This document shows, piece by piece, positions 55,901 to 61,166 of a stretch of DNA of 64,000 bases. Location: positions 124,815 through 188,814 of the forward strand of contig MU831554.1 of assembly GCA_029204225.1 (NCBI GenBank). Direction: 5' to 3'. Made by a program: the position numbers and the translations under genes. Numbering within the stretch: position 1 is the first letter of the stretch; every line of letters begins with the position of its first letter. Under the pieces are notes generated by a model, which ran no database searches, had not been told where the DNA came from, and worked only from the letters and a program-made list of their open reading frames with translations. The stretch comes from Diphasiastrum complanatum. Taxonomy: Eukaryota; Streptophyta; Lycopodiopsida; Lycopodiales; Lycopodiaceae.

Positions 55901-56463
55901 CAAATACAAACCAACCTGATAAATGATTAGGAGACAGCTGAATTTGAAAATTCCTATCCAGAAGTACGTAACAAGGATCACTTCACCCTCCTTAGTAAAA
56001 GCAAGCTAAGTGGTTAGCAGATCTTGACCACTAGTCTCAGAAATGATACCAGCTCCAATTGCTATCTACATTAGAGCTTGTAACTCAACATAAGGAAAGT
56101 GGTATTTGCAAAAAAATAATGCAGCTGCTTGATTTGACTTACATGGGTGTTCTATGATGCACTGGGATATGGTTTTAAAGAAAGAAACTCGAAGAAATAC
56201 AAACCAAGATGTTTCTTCATCAAAAATAAGAGGAGGAAAGGCACCTTCCATTGAACTGAGCTGAACTCCGTGGATTCCACAGCAATTGAAGGGCCCGGCA
56301 GGCGAGATATTATCCACCACTCCATACAGAAGAGAGCAATCAAGGCCACACACACCAGCAATACAGAGTCACATAGAATTTTCTTCACATCTCGCTTCTT
56401 TCCTGTTGATTCAGCGTTTATGGATTTGCAGCTGCGAAGCAACGGACCGCCATGGGACCCCAT
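20373..56463 (-). CDS. O-fucosyltransferase family protein (type II membrane), ten exons, 598 aa
   Basis: Exons on the minus strand are 56245-56463, 35261-35350, 35039-35138, 34684-34757, 33631-33719, 33345-33465, 32081-32224, 29550-29956, 21642-21882 and 20373-20684. They sum to 1797 nt, exactly 599 codons, with phases agreeing at every junction. The product has a basic N-terminal tail, one signal-anchor helix (about residues 32-54), NGGLNQQR (152-159) and the HLRFE sugar-nucleotide motif (371-375). It also has a CPLTPEE block after residue 420, GHR (525-527) and TIRPNK (537-542). This is the layout of plant O-fucosyltransferase (former DUF246) proteins, which transfer fucose from GDP-fucose in the Golgi; the acceptor is unknown. 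Length is normal for the family. Introns 1 and 8 carry most of the retroelements in the window. Least certain are exon 1 (far away) and the GC donor of exon 3. Confidence 0.85.
21642..21882 (-). CDS. O-fucosyltransferase, exon 9
   Basis: Acceptor GATCTGCAG, donor CAG/GTGCAT. The AA left by exon 8 plus the first A makes Lys. The exon then reads [40 protein letters not shown] and [20 protein letters not shown], the typical family segment. It is 241 bp long and restores phase 0. Confidence 0.9.
21883..22742. other. Intron 8, left part
   Basis: No gene or element recognised on either strand. The copia remnant begins to its right. Confidence 0.4.
22743..23110 (-). pseudogene. copia gag remnant
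   Basis: [20 protein letters not shown] then [20 protein letters not shown] and YRVKN is the standard copia gag helical domain (W-x-x-RD-x-x-A; A-WDTL-x-x-Y). An upstream block around [15 protein letters not shown] is in another frame. The reading breaks off after YRVKN, so only the N-terminal third survives. Confidence 0.7.
23839..23850 (-). promoter_or_regulatory. Primer-binding site of the minus-strand copia element
   Basis: Reads TGGTATCAGAGC on the minus strand, immediately after the CA that ends the LTR. Confidence 0.8.
23940..23999. repeat. (GA)n microsatellite in the copia LTR
   Basis: About 60 bp of GA with one AAAG interruption near the right end. Confidence 0.95.
24340..24944 (-). 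mobile_element. Diverged L1-type LINE, 5' end (5' UTR, ORF1 pieces, start of endonuclease)
   Basis: On the minus strand a head opens CAGATCACAACCAAAC right after the CT-rich tail of the next LINE. It contains CATACTGA/CATGCTGA repeats and GAAGAGAAAAGACACATC. ORF1 coiled-coil text follows ([20 protein letters not shown]), then the end of the ORF1 C-terminal domain ([17 protein letters not shown]-stop). Next come TAGGGATTCGGG and the endonuclease start ([28 protein letters not shown]). The ORF1 RNA-binding middle is deleted and the frames are broken. It stops at TWHSAL where the copia LTR was inserted. Protein identity to the copy at 25312-28752 is low, so it is an older subfamily. Confidence 0.7.
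25312..28752 (-). CDS. LINE ORF2: endonuclease and reverse transcriptase, 1146 codons (open upstream to the TAG at 28806)
   Basis: Residues numbered from TTG at 28752. The AP-type endonuclease occupies about 1-265 (WNCNG 6-10, TETHE 33-37, AGDFNAR 150-156, SDHSYL 262-267). Reverse transcriptase occupies about 470-750 ([10 protein letters not shown] 605-614, [10 protein letters not shown] 666-675, catalytic YADD 706-709). A C-terminal zinc-knuckle-like C-x2-C-x9-H-x4-C lies at 1036-1054. The protein nicks target DNA and copies the element RNA by target-primed reverse transcription. No RNase H is seen. The first Met is residue 103, inside the endonuclease, so ORF2 must be translated without a nearby AUG. 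The open frame reaches back to the ORF1 TAG, with 17 codons of linker before WNCNG. Confidence 0.95.
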   Translation of the reverse strand: MRLSLWNCNGIHSSATAGDFRDFCTTGDILILTETHESPERGLPCIEGFCWLSTCRGKTRALTSRGSGGVACLFRDSLQPWVELLYTDEQARYIWIRLDHRLMELDRDIFLAICYFPPETSAFTSEEESPFMDISSDIIRYEDRGYILLAGDFNARTGSRQTEFHRAADDPQRIHALDWDDLGLIRRSVDAAGPVTSYGEQMLQLGEAHGLAIYNGLLQLLGSGDYTCFPHSGGHSVVDYFMGSPLLLHFISSFSVHRTTLSDHSYLSLSVGHLHITPIFSSTPTAKPTYRYTSHHTPLYREALSDFLTYFPYEHTLEEQSLFLVQTIHTAASIAFPSPRPKDQQRHRPYNPWYDQECIQLHQNLIYACSHLPHLTKTISRVYRRTTKKKKIAYEIGQGKKLMDLLFSSSSGSFWKRFLPLSPPPRITNLSTWVAYATSLYTIPDTPPLPTSCLTDTSAIFTNELIEKAITRLHSHKAKDIDELEAELLKYAPDILSPFLSILFNRAVTSDFPSPWSTNLIHPIHKGGDPMKVDNYRTIMISHLFAKVYGSILQSEISTEMDARSLHAIGQAGFRPGYTTLDHIFTLRSIIEEAKAKREHVYCCFVDFRKAFDSVPRHLLIQRLHDRGFQEDTIQAVVALYRRVIGRVRLSGVISPEVVSTIGVKQGCPLSPTLFGLYIDELEHVIQSDGGEGCTLGDLIIAILLYADDVVLLSWTREGLQRHLDALLSFYTRWGLSVNVAKTKVMVFNTSRSFMMRQELLWDGHPLEVVDSYTYLGVLFSGPTFSMRHAAISRVRKGYASLIDLERLCFRSHIRDATSKCQLFDTMVVPSAMYASETWSTGLTATDWAYISRLQIRLLSRMIRAKPSVPHQIILAEFAVPPIQIEALFHIVTFIQRVEDLQDGGTHYVVAALSPSRRLHSEGHLFSWYSQACRLLSTLGIQISDLPAGTHQYIRGLLYRSYLHTTWQGPLGTKSEFYRTHFLSLDPAGCPIVSGYLLRSTSHSLRIAMGQFRVSSHQLAIETGRYSGTPREDRLCSMCVMHETEDESHFLFRCPAYYEIRGRYYCLFREHPVTLSTLISYEDPRCVALMIREMSDLRRRRLDGTHFLTQLSIDECISRRRQRSEVPIGSDSDGEAEIPDSFVHRH
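28764..28806 (-). promoter_or_regulatory. TAG codon with downstream GC-rich stem-loop between LINE ORF1 and ORF2 (candidate readthrough signal)
   Basis: On the minus strand TAG (28806-28804) is followed by the 6 nt spacer GGATTT, stem strand GGGCCCCCCG (28797-28788), a 15 nt loop and CGGGGGCCC (28772-28764). The stem is 9 bp with one bulge. ORF1 and ORF2 share the frame across the TAG. The second copy (38897-38942) keeps the same layout. Confidence 0.6.
28888..28942. repeat. (GA)n microsatellite between LINE head and ORF1 end
   Basis: A 55 bp pure GA tract (CT on the LINE strand). It joins a LINE 5' UTR-like segment to the last codons of ORF1. It is either the site of an internal deletion or the boundary between two insertions. 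Confidence 0.95.
29067..29117. repeat. (GA)n microsatellite at the LINE 5' end
   Basis: A 51 bp pure GA tract directly outside the head that starts CAGATTGCAACAAACC on the minus strand. The TIR-element relative follows to the right. Confidence 0.95.
29160..29330 (-). mobile_element. Partial copy of the TIR element seen at 60-781
   Basis: The reverse complement from 29330 begins CATAGTTGCATTGCGTTTCT. It follows the first copy through CAATATGGGTATCAG and AAAGCTCTAATTAAG over about 165 bp. The other terminus is absent; the LINE-linked GA tract lies on that side. It shows that the element is a repeated family in this genome. Confidence 0.7.
29550..29956 (-). CDS. O-fucosyltransferase, exon 8 (HLRFE motif)
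   Basis: Acceptor TTCTTGCAG, donor GGAA/GTAAGA, 407 bp. It reads [20 protein letters not shown] through [20 protein letters not shown] to [12 protein letters not shown]. The HLRFE motif carries the Arg thought to contact GDP-fucose in this family. A 50-residue Ser/Glu-rich insertion lies between the two conserved blocks. Confidence 0.9.
29957..32080. other. Intron 7 of the O-fucosyltransferase gene
   Basis: 2.1 kb, AT-rich. No mobile element or gene recognised. Confidence 0.5.
32081..32224 (-). CDS. O-fucosyltransferase, exon 7
   Basis: Acceptor TTTCTTTCAG, donor CAG/GTAACA, 144 bp, phase 0. It encodes [20 protein letters not shown] then [20 protein letters not shown], a strongly conserved family block. 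Confidence 0.9.
33345..33465 (-). CDS. O-fucosyltransferase, exon 6
   Basis: Donor TTA/GTAAGG is the only one that keeps phase with exon 7. The acceptor region reads GTAGCAG, two AGs 3 nt apart. The downstream AG gives [12 protein letters not shown], which fits the family W-x-D-x-S-x-F pattern; the upstream one would add one Ser. Confidence 0.85.
33631..33719 (-). CDS. O-fucosyltransferase, exon 5
   Basis: Acceptor TTATGCAG, donor CAG/GTGACT, 89 bp. It reads [20 protein letters not shown] then LVSNVWNDN, the conserved block right after NGGLNQQR. Confidence 0.9.
34684..34757 (-). CDS. O-fucosyltransferase, exon 4 (NGGLNQQR motif)
   Basis: Acceptor ATGTTTCAG, donor GCG/GTAAGA, 74 bp. It reads [24 protein letters not shown], the signature start of the catalytic domain. 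It needs one nucleotide from exon 3. Confidence 0.9.
35039..35138 (-). CDS. O-fucosyltransferase, exon 3
   Basis: Acceptor GATTTTAG. It reads [20 protein letters not shown] then [13 protein letters not shown], matching the W-x-PC/CxDQ region before the catalytic domain. No GT donor gives the phase-1 end that exon 4 demands. CCAG/GCAAAT does, so a GC-AG intron of 281 bp is proposed. A missed microexon is the alternative. Confidence 0.7.
35261..35350 (-). CDS. O-fucosyltransferase, exon 2
   Basis: Acceptor TAGTGACAG, donor GAG/GTATAT, 90 bp, phase 0 on both sides. It reads [20 protein letters not shown] then [10 protein letters not shown], an amphipathic stem-like stretch common just after the membrane anchor in this family. 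Confidence 0.75.
35351..36284. other. Intron 1, 3' end
   Basis: About 0.9 kb without a recognised element or gene. It is the right-hand intron DNA left of the LINE and LTR nest. Confidence 0.4.
36996..38212 (-). pseudogene. LINE ORF2 3' part (RT C-terminus to zinc knuckle), broken
   Basis: From 38212 it reads [20 protein letters not shown] and [13 protein letters not shown]. The catalytic motif is YVDD instead of YADD. Near 37966 about 100 bp is deleted relative to the intact copy (from TREGL to SFMM), with a short CC/ACC overlap at the borders. The frame 37967-36996 then covers the thumb and zinc-knuckle regions ([20 protein letters not shown]). A 1 bp deletion near 37004 ends it early. Confidence 0.9.
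38270..38899 (+). pseudogene. LINE ORF1 (coiled coil, RRM-like and C-terminal domain) with one premature stop
   Basis: ATG at 38270. Residues 1-60 form a heptad-rich coiled coil ([38 protein letters not shown]). The [18 protein letters not shown] and [20 protein letters not shown] blocks match the RNA-recognition-type domain of L1 ORF1 proteins. [20 protein letters not shown] and [20 protein letters not shown] match their C-terminal domain, giving an RNA-binding trimer. A TGA at 38735-38737 interrupts it, probably a mutated CGA. The normal end is the TAG at 38897-38899. An in-frame TAG at 38258-38260 precedes the ATG; whether ORF1 originally began further upstream is unknown. Confidence 0.8.
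38897..38942 (+). promoter_or_regulatory. TAG plus GC-rich stem-loop between ORF1 and ORF2, second copy
   Basis: TAG (38897-38899), spacer GGATTT (38900-38905), GGGCCCCCCCCGG (38906-38918), a 14 nt loop and CCGGGGGCCC (38933-38942). The linker is 3 nt longer than in the other copy, so the ORF1/ORF2 frame is kept. The pairing is kept although several bases differ. Confidence 0.6.
38945..40492 (+). pseudogene. LINE ORF2 5' part (endonuclease to start of RT), broken
   Basis: Begins [15 protein letters not shown] and includes the [16 protein letters not shown] and LSDHSYLSL endonuclease motifs. Frameshifts occur near 39340 and 39600-39830, and a TAG at 40189-40191 stands where the intact copy has Trp. 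The reading passes through NDLIEKAIT and [15 protein letters not shown] and stops at PWSTN. Confidence 0.9.
40500..40837 (-). other. Pro/Ser/Leu-rich repetitive ORF over a GC-rich minisatellite
   Basis: On the minus strand ATG at 40837 ([20 protein letters not shown]) opens a frame made of repeated ALPTPSLPD-like units, then [19 protein letters not shown]. It is cut at 40492 by the inverted LINE segment. The DNA is an imperfect minisatellite of about 30 bp units (GGTGGGAAGGGCCAGCGAGG). It lies just downstream of a LINE tail, so it could be the N-terminus of another LINE's ORF1 or plain repeat DNA. Confidence 0.3.
40857..40925. repeat. (GA)n microsatellite forming a LINE tail
   Basis: About 65 bp GA followed by AAAGAAAGAAAGC, the reverse complement of the family's GC(TTTC)n(TC)n ending. 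Confidence 0.95.
40926..41132 (-). mobile_element. Short LINE derivative: 5' UTR head joined directly to the 3' tail
   Basis: On the minus strand the head CAGATCACAACAAACCGAAC starts at about 41132. It carries about four GCTGAATCATGCTGAACCAC-type repeats, then CAACCATACTGAGGAGAAAA and GACGCATG. It passes straight into TTTCATTAATAAAGC(TTTC)n(TC)n. No coding part remains. The element is about 200 bp plus tail and resembles a SINE-like internal-deletion derivative of the LINE family. Confidence 0.6.
41133..41484 (-). mobile_element. LINE 3' end (5'-truncated copy)
   Basis: On the minus strand it ends GACATTAATATAATTTC(TTC)n TCTC. The last 90 bp share with the ends at 24975 and 36310 the words GTAC, GTCTTATGTGCC-like and GACATTAATA. 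It is preceded on the minus strand by a gypsy LTR, into which it appears inserted. Confidence 0.55.
41485..41905 (-). mobile_element. Ty3/gypsy LTR (family 1), minus orientation
   Basis: On the minus strand the purine tract AAAGGGGAG is followed by TGTTACGAGCC, the LTR start. The 420 bp that follow match, in inverted orientation, the 3' LTR beginning at about 54619, including CACGTGGCCGACACTTGGCA and CTACTCCCTGATATGG-type words. The DNA before the purine tract (CTTAGAGGACCAAGACGGTT on the minus strand) matches the end of the family 1 coding region. Confidence 0.75.
41943..44721 (-). mobile_element. Second copy of the family 2 gypsy 5' region, with partial LTR
   Basis: 41943-44451 repeats, in the same orientation, the DNA at 48718-51355 (for example CTCCTGAGTCTTCCGGGATA, CAGATATCTCTTGATCTG versus CAGATAACTCTTGATCTG, TCAATCGGACTTGT). 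A piece of the family 2 LTR (44452-44721) follows, starting TGTAAAGTCC and matching 46756-47020. Minus-strand coding-like pieces ([36 protein letters not shown]) resemble those of the other copy but are full of stops. The gypsy family 1 LTR lies at its left border. Confidence 0.65.
42793..42810. repeat. Poly-C tract, 18 bp
   Basis: A run of 18 C. The equivalent place in the other copy (about 49590) has TTTTCCCCCCCG, so the run grew after duplication or is an assembly artefact. Confidence 0.8.
45223..46340 (+). pseudogene. gypsy gag with zinc knuckle (family 1)
   Basis: ATG 45223 ([20 protein letters not shown]). A stop at 45397-45399 is followed by [14 protein letters not shown]. The capsid-like part ([29 protein letters not shown]) is frameshifted near 45785 and resumes with [20 protein letters not shown] and [12 protein letters not shown] further frameshift near 46130 leads to [18 protein letters not shown], a complete C-x2-C-x4-H-x4-C knuckle. 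Confidence 0.8.
46341..46755 (+). pseudogene. gypsy aspartic protease (family 1), interrupted
   Basis: [20 protein letters not shown] holds the retropepsin site as DDGATHNFI (usually D-S/T-G). [20 protein letters not shown] follows, then LHRNY, where the nested element enters. The remainder resumes at 51851. Confidence 0.8.
46756..47246 (-). repeat. 3' LTR of the nested gypsy element
   Basis: 491 bp. Plus-strand text runs from TATAAAGTCC to GGGCATGACA. It shares GGATCCTATTCTAAGCATGC, AGCATACACTAGTGAGAGCC and GGTCTACCGGTCCCTAGCG with the right LTR. Confidence 0.85.
47250..47970 (-). pseudogene. gypsy integrase C-terminus and chromodomain-like tail (family 2)
   Basis: On the minus strand, in changing frames: [51 protein letters not shown] (the GPF/Y region), then [14 protein letters not shown] and [16 protein letters not shown] with KHLVRWKG. 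The last block matches the chromodomain that ends integrase in chromoviruses. Confidence 0.7.
48718..51355 (-). other. Interior of the nested gypsy element, coding-like but broken
   Basis: Minus-strand frames include [20 protein letters not shown] with [20 protein letters not shown] (51139-50906) and [14 protein letters not shown] with [20 protein letters not shown] (about 50710-50630). [20 protein letters not shown] (about 50040-49970) and [11 protein letters not shown] follow. The order suggests a gag-like region, but I cannot name a domain. The same DNA occurs at 41943-44451. Confidence 0.45.
51356..51845 (-). repeat. 5' LTR of the nested gypsy element
   Basis: Matches 46756-47246. The left border is approximate: text before CCAAGGATCC differs (TTAGAGTCAACC). 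On the minus strand TGGCTTCAAAAA follows the LTR and might be its primer-binding site. Confidence 0.8.
51851..53080 (+). pseudogene. gypsy reverse transcriptase and RNase H remnant (family 1)
   Basis: [20 protein letters not shown] and [20 protein letters not shown] lead into RT. A frameshift near 52225 is followed by [17 protein letters not shown], a stop within the [12 protein letters not shown] motif, and [13 protein letters not shown]. The catalytic [11 protein letters not shown] and [17 protein letters not shown] come next. After GYYRRFV about 300 bp of RNase H is missing. Only [20 protein letters not shown] and the [13 protein letters not shown] tail remain. Confidence 0.85.
53270..54540 (+). 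pseudogene. gypsy integrase with chromodomain-like end (family 1), nearly intact
   Basis: Upstream of 53419 the zinc-binding block ([20 protein letters not shown]) ends in a TAG in place of the Trp of FYW. 53419-54540 is open for 373 codons: [20 protein letters not shown], the catalytic core [23 protein letters not shown] and [20 protein letters not shown], then [23 protein letters not shown] and [23 protein letters not shown] and REYLVMW at the end resemble a chromodomain, closed by TAG where the family has Trp. Confidence 0.9.
54619..55600 (+). repeat. 3' LTR region of gypsy family 1
   Basis: After the purine tract, TTACGAGCACGTAACC starts the LTR; the other copy has TGTTACGAG. 54619-54980 matches 41485-41905 inverted. 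The far end is not fixed. It may include the CGTGGCTTGCCA minisatellite and end before the GTTGCAG/GTGAACCC junction near 55606. Confidence 0.6.
55010..55450. repeat. Minisatellite of CGTGGCTTGCCACATGGCAG-like units
   Basis: At least ten imperfect units of 20-45 bp built from TACGTGGCTTGCCA, CATGGCAGACC and CAAGCCTGCATGATTTGCC. The units contain short inverted repeats (GCCACATGGC). Spacing is irregular and units vary, so it is not a CRISPR-like array. Confidence 0.75.
56245..56463 (-). CDS. O-fucosyltransferase, exon 1 (signal anchor)
   Basis: ATG at 56463 (context GTGAG ATG G), donor AAG/GTGCCT at 56245, 73 codons. A basic stretch (GKKRDVKK, residues 21-28) precedes a hydrophobic helix ([12 protein letters not shown], about 34-45, extending to WWII). 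This is a type II signal anchor for the secretory pathway. Phase 0 joins exon 2. The link across 20.9 kb rests on phase, strand, topology and the absence of another suitable exon in between. Confidence 0.7.
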
Positions 56464-56717
56464 CTCACTCAACAACACCAAAATGCCAAGTGGGCTGTCA
56501 AGGAATTGTTGAAACTGAGTAAGAACACGCTTATCCGAAATCCAGCGATTCAAGTATAACAAAAAAATTGCCGCTCCCTCTGTCTGTATTCTATGGATTG
56601 CTGATCAAACAAGGATCGAAGCTGCCTATTTTTTATACCCACGAGATTCACAAATGCGAGTGAATGTCCAATGCCTTTTGTTCCATAAAACCAGAAGGAA
56701 TGCGCGAGCGATCGAGC

Positions 56718-56762
<45 letters not shown>
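56718..56762. repeat. (GA)n microsatellite upstream of the O-fucosyltransferase start
   Basis: About 45 bp; on the gene strand it is a CT tract 255 nt before the ATG, so it probably lies in the 5' UTR or core promoter, where CT tracts are common in plants. Confidence 0.9.
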
Positions 56763-56765
<3 letters not shown>

Positions 56766-56999
56766 GAGATCGCATTTATGCGAATGGAAATGGGAGCAAG
56801 GAACATCGAGCATTTTGAAGTAAATATTAGGGTTAGGGTCAGGGCATCATAGCAATCACTTGATGACATGTGGCTTATGAACAAAGAAACCAGCTGCGAG
56901 TGAGACCGTACCCTAACTGTTTCTCTTGACAGAATTGAAATCTAGGGTTGCAACTTCTCATTGGCCGCTTTGGCATAGCTACGTGGCTTTCATTGAATG

Positions 57000-59805
57000 G
57001 GCATGGAAGTAGGTGGAATGGCAAGCCAATGAGTAAACTTGAAGCGATGGGCCATGAGCATTATTTCCCACTTCCCATCTCAACGTGTTTTACATGTATT
57101 TGTTCTTTTTTAATTTGTATTTTACTTTTTAGTCACAATTTTCTCTTGACAACCATGGGGTGCCATAGAAGGAAGTATCTTAGGATGTTTTCACATTGGA
57201 GTGCCCATCAAGTTTCTTATTTAAAATGAAGTTATGTGATTGATTGATCCGTAAAATAAGGGCTGTCTCCCCTTTTCTCTATATCTTGAGTTGTCATCAA
57301 TGTGGTACATGAAATGGTGATTGCCAAATAGGGGTAAGTGGAAGTGATTTTTGGGACCTGAGGACCATGCTTGGGATATTGAGTTGTCGGGGGTAAAAAA
57401 AAATGGACCAATGAAAGGGACCCAAGCTAGCCAATCAACTTGTAGCATTCCATTGAATTGTTAGCAATCAAGTGTGAAAGAGGGGTATTATGTTGTACGC
57501 CATCTCACTTGCCAAGGTTTAAAAAATGGGTGGTAAGCAAGAGAAAAGGCCGAGCAAATGAAGTTGTCAATAGTGTGAAAGCACTTTTACTAGCAAGCAA
57601 CAAGCACCCCATGGAAATCATTGTTTGACACATGGCTATGGTTATTAGCATTGTCCAAGGTTTTGTGCCGCATTTTGGGAGTGATTCAAACAGTGCAGGC
57701 AATAAGGACCTCCCATTTTTTTACTGTGGATTGGTCTTTGAAAATTACTTTATTCCGAACATGTGGTAACAAGCTACATGTTTCAACTTCCTACCTGTGT
57801 GACATAAACAAGTGCTCATTTCTAATTGTTCCTCTATTCTAACGTGCACACTCTTGATCTCTAGCTTGTTTGCCTCTTCACTGAAGGGGCCAAGTTGCTT
57901 TCACTAGTCAAGCTATTCTGCTTTTTTCAAGACACGTCACATTAAGAGCGAAGTAAAGATAAAGCACAGCAGAGACCCTTTGCTGCCATTGTTGCTGGTC
58001 GAGGTGGAGTCAAGAATCTAAACTATTTGTAAAGGTCCTTGCTATTGGAAATCAGGATAGTATTGTGGTAATCCTGTTGAGACTGGTGCCAGAGATATCA
58101 TCATTATTGAAGAAAGAGAGTTGAATATGGTGTTTTGATAATTGTTGTTTGCATGCAGCTCTGAACCAGTGAACATATGTGAAGAATCTGATGATAGAGA
58201 GTAAAGGAAAAGATATCATGCTTAGTGCCTCACACTTCTTTCACTCTCAAAACTCTCGTGAACTGCTCAAGCATAGTTATTATTCGTGCAAGCATAGTGT
58301 CTCCATTGTCTGTGGAGTTTTGGTTTATGCTTTTTGAAACATTTTGAAATTGTGGAACCATAGTGATTCATTTGCAGAGATATGACTGTGAATGTCGCAC
58401 TGCTTCCAAGAGTATCCATACTCTTGAAATCTTGTTTTTGTCATACTTTGTTTTTTCATGTTAAACTTTATGTCACGAATTACCGTGAAAGTATGTTGTG
58501 AAAGTTGTATACGCTCAAAAAGTAGATAAATTAAAGTGCTAGACATTGTCAATACACAAGACACAATATAACATTATTGAAACTATGTATTTGATGCACA
58601 TCAACGAGTCCTTGTGGTTTCTAGCAATTGAATCACCTGCAAATGCAATCACCTTTCCTCACAATACTCAAAGAAAAAGTTCTTCGAAGCAAATATGTAG
58701 ATTGATTGCTTTTAACACTATTGGAACTGGTTGCCTATTCTCCACCCAAACTTTGCCGCATAGAAACTGATTGAAATACTTTCTCTAGGCTCACTTAGCT
58801 ACAATTTTCAAGCAGTTTTAAACCCTTCCTAACATTGCCACATGGCAAATGCCATACACAACCCACACTTGCCATATGACTTGGTTAACCTCTAGAGAGT
58901 CTTAAGACTTGCTTTAGGTTTAATGTTGTCTCTCGACCTTCTATTAGTAGTTAATGTAATGCAGTGCTGTAAAAAAGAATGATTTTATGCTTGTATTTTG
59001 GCTTTACACCATTGAAGGCAAATTGATGCCGAGTAGCACGCACATATGTAACTCCTTGACATTGCCTAAACACATTCAATATGTTTGTTGACATAAGACT
59101 TCACATTCATTTGATAGTTTTCATAGAGTTAACCTCATATTGAATAGTGCGACGTTGTTGTAAAACTCTACCACAGCACCAGTGATGTAAAGTTCATGTT
59201 CTCATGTTTAGATCCTTTTTAAATTTGTGAGGTCATTATTTCATTAACTTACAATTGGTGATGCGATGTGGTTTGGATTATGAAATACTTTACAAGCATT
59301 GATGTCTATTTTTCCATCATTTCAAGTTTTGAACCCTCATCAATTGAAGTTTTGAACCCTTGGCATCTCCAAACAATTTTTTTTTTGTTTTTCAATTTTG
59401 TTGTCAATTTTTTTCTTCTTCAAAAACTAGATTCACTTTGAATATTTTTTTCATTTAATCAATTCAACTACTTCTCTTGTATATGATCTAGCTCATGGCC
59501 ACCCAACATATAAACAAATGTCAAATGACCAAGCATGTCTTCAATGGACACACTATGCCTATTATGCCCACTTTTGGACCAAACAAAAAAACAAAAAAGG
59601 TATCTATTTTTTTTTCAAAAAAAATTGCTATCCTTTTCAGCCTGTGCGCCATCATGCGCGATTGTTCAAAAATGCTCAAAACTATTCTTAAAATAGACAT
59701 GTGGCACATGTTATCACATAAGTCATCCTTAAAAGACATCTTTAAATTTCAGCCACAATGTCCTCAAGGTGGCACATACTAGTTCACAAACCACATTGTG
59801 ATATC
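57000..59805. other. Intergenic region, nothing recognised
   Basis: AT-rich, with many stops in all frames. No domain, splice-compatible exon chain or LTR was recognised in 2.8 kb. Confidence 0.4.
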
Positions 59806-60197
59806 TCAGTCAAGAACTATAAGAGTTACAGACATGAACACTTTGATACGAAATAAATCTTTTATACACAAACAAGTCACTCTATAGTGCTCTTTGAACT
59901 CATTGCTAGTATATTCACCTCCATTGTCAGATCGTTTTGCCTTTAATTTGCTTTGTAGCTGCCTTTCTGCGTAGGCTTGAAAGCACTTGATCTTTGCAAA
60001 GACTTTTGATTTTAATTTCAGAAAATAAATCACAGTCATATGACTATAATCATCAATAAATGCGACAAAATATCAGTGCCATCCACGACGCCCCATAAAC
60101 CTTCTCCTTTTAGGAGAATCATGGTTCTTCTTTTCCAGTGACCGTAATTCGATCCATCAAGAATCATAGTGATTTTCTGTGAAATGTTTGAAGCCAT
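59806..60197 (-). pseudogene. copia gag-integrase deletion remnant
   Basis: MASNISQKITMILDGSNYGH, WKRRTMILLKGEGLWGVVDG, then FVAFIDDYSHMTVIYFLKLK (catalytic Asp region of integrase) and KAKRSDNGGEYTSNEFKEHY (second Asp, RSDNGGEY). The gag-integrase junction lies near 60070. Confidence 0.8.
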
Positions 60198-60880
60198 TTT
60201 GGCTCGTCTTGGAGTTCCACTCCAAGAACCTGATCTGATACCACTGAAAGGAAATGCGAAAGCTCAAATGTAGAACCAAGAATTATCTAGTTTCTACTAC
60301 TACAACATATGGCAGGACAACAGTTACAGATTTACTGCATGAGAATAAAAATAATGGGCGGAAGAGAAAGTGATCAATCAGACATAAAACAATTGCAGAT
60401 TACTGCGTCTAATGCACTCTTGCATTTATATCATCTTAATTACAGATTTACAACAAAACTTGTGCGCTGTTTGGATATCAAACAGTGCGTCACCGCAAGA
60501 GAGCTACTCTCTCTTACAAACAGCTAGTATCATGTACTAACCTCTTATCCAGTCTGTCTCTCGTTAATCCTATATATAGAGAATGGAGAGACAACTGATC
60601 TAATCTCTAGTAATTAAAAAAACTAATTTCTTCTAGTTAGCTGTCCTTGTCCACTTTTGCTTTCCCGCATTCTGTTATTCGCATTGTCTATTCACGCTCT
60701 GGTTCTGACTTCGCAAAAGTGTGAAATATGCGAAAAGTGCGACAAGTGCCCAAAAACGCCTATCATGCAAATTCGGCTCTGTGAAAAAAAAAATGAGAAG
60801 GCCGAAAATTCCGAAAGAGAGAAGAATGCCGAAAATCCTGAAGCTTGCCAAAGGTTTCCGAAGTTCACAAATTTCCAACA
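59806..60880 (-). mobile_element. Ty1/copia remnant: LTR, primer-binding site, gag start fused to integrase
   Basis: On the minus strand: LTR 60880-60245 (starts TGTTGGAAATTTGTGAAC, ends CCTTTCA, 636 bp, TATATATAGG near 60580), then TGGTATCAGATCAGG (primer-binding site) and gag from ATG 60197. After about 45 codons the text jumps to integrase core. The deletion removes the rest of gag, protease and the start of integrase. Nothing after integrase, and no 3' LTR, remains. The LTR start resembles that of the element at 13955. Confidence 0.75.
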
Positions 60881-61166
60881 ATCCGGAGTAGACCCGTGAT
60901 GCATAGATATAACGTGAACACGGTCAGTAGACACACAACGCAGACTGTAATTCCTATAGCTATAAGAGATAGCAGCACAAAATACATAAAGTTGAGTGAG
61001 TCGAACGCAGGTGCAGTAATAAAATATGCAGTGCTGAAATTCACGAGAAATAATACTGCGAAACAGATAAAATCCCACATATTATCAACTTCATTCAAAG
61101 TGCTCTGAATATAGCCATCCTTCTGGTCCCTGTAGAGATTATCTTCCTCTTCTAGTTGCAATCGCT
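60881..61166 (-). CDS. Unrecognised membrane-protein exon, cut by the copia LTR (candidate)
   Basis: On the minus strand, after acceptor-like GTCTTATTAG, the frame reads RLQLEEEDNLYRDQKDGYIQ, then two or three hydrophobic helices (WDFICFAVLFLVNFSTAYFI, FMYFVLLSLIAIGITVCVVC, LLTVFTLYLC). It runs into the LTR at 60880. An upstream block (about 61305-61190) reads MFKCCSLLLLDDVYASLMLP and DGKVGHRAAMYLDACGN. I do not recognise the family. It may be part of a host gene inactivated by the insertion, or chance. Confidence 0.3.

Noticed and set aside
59495-59782. 95-codon plus-strand ORF
   Set aside because: No domain, low-complexity Lys/Ile-rich text and no splice context.
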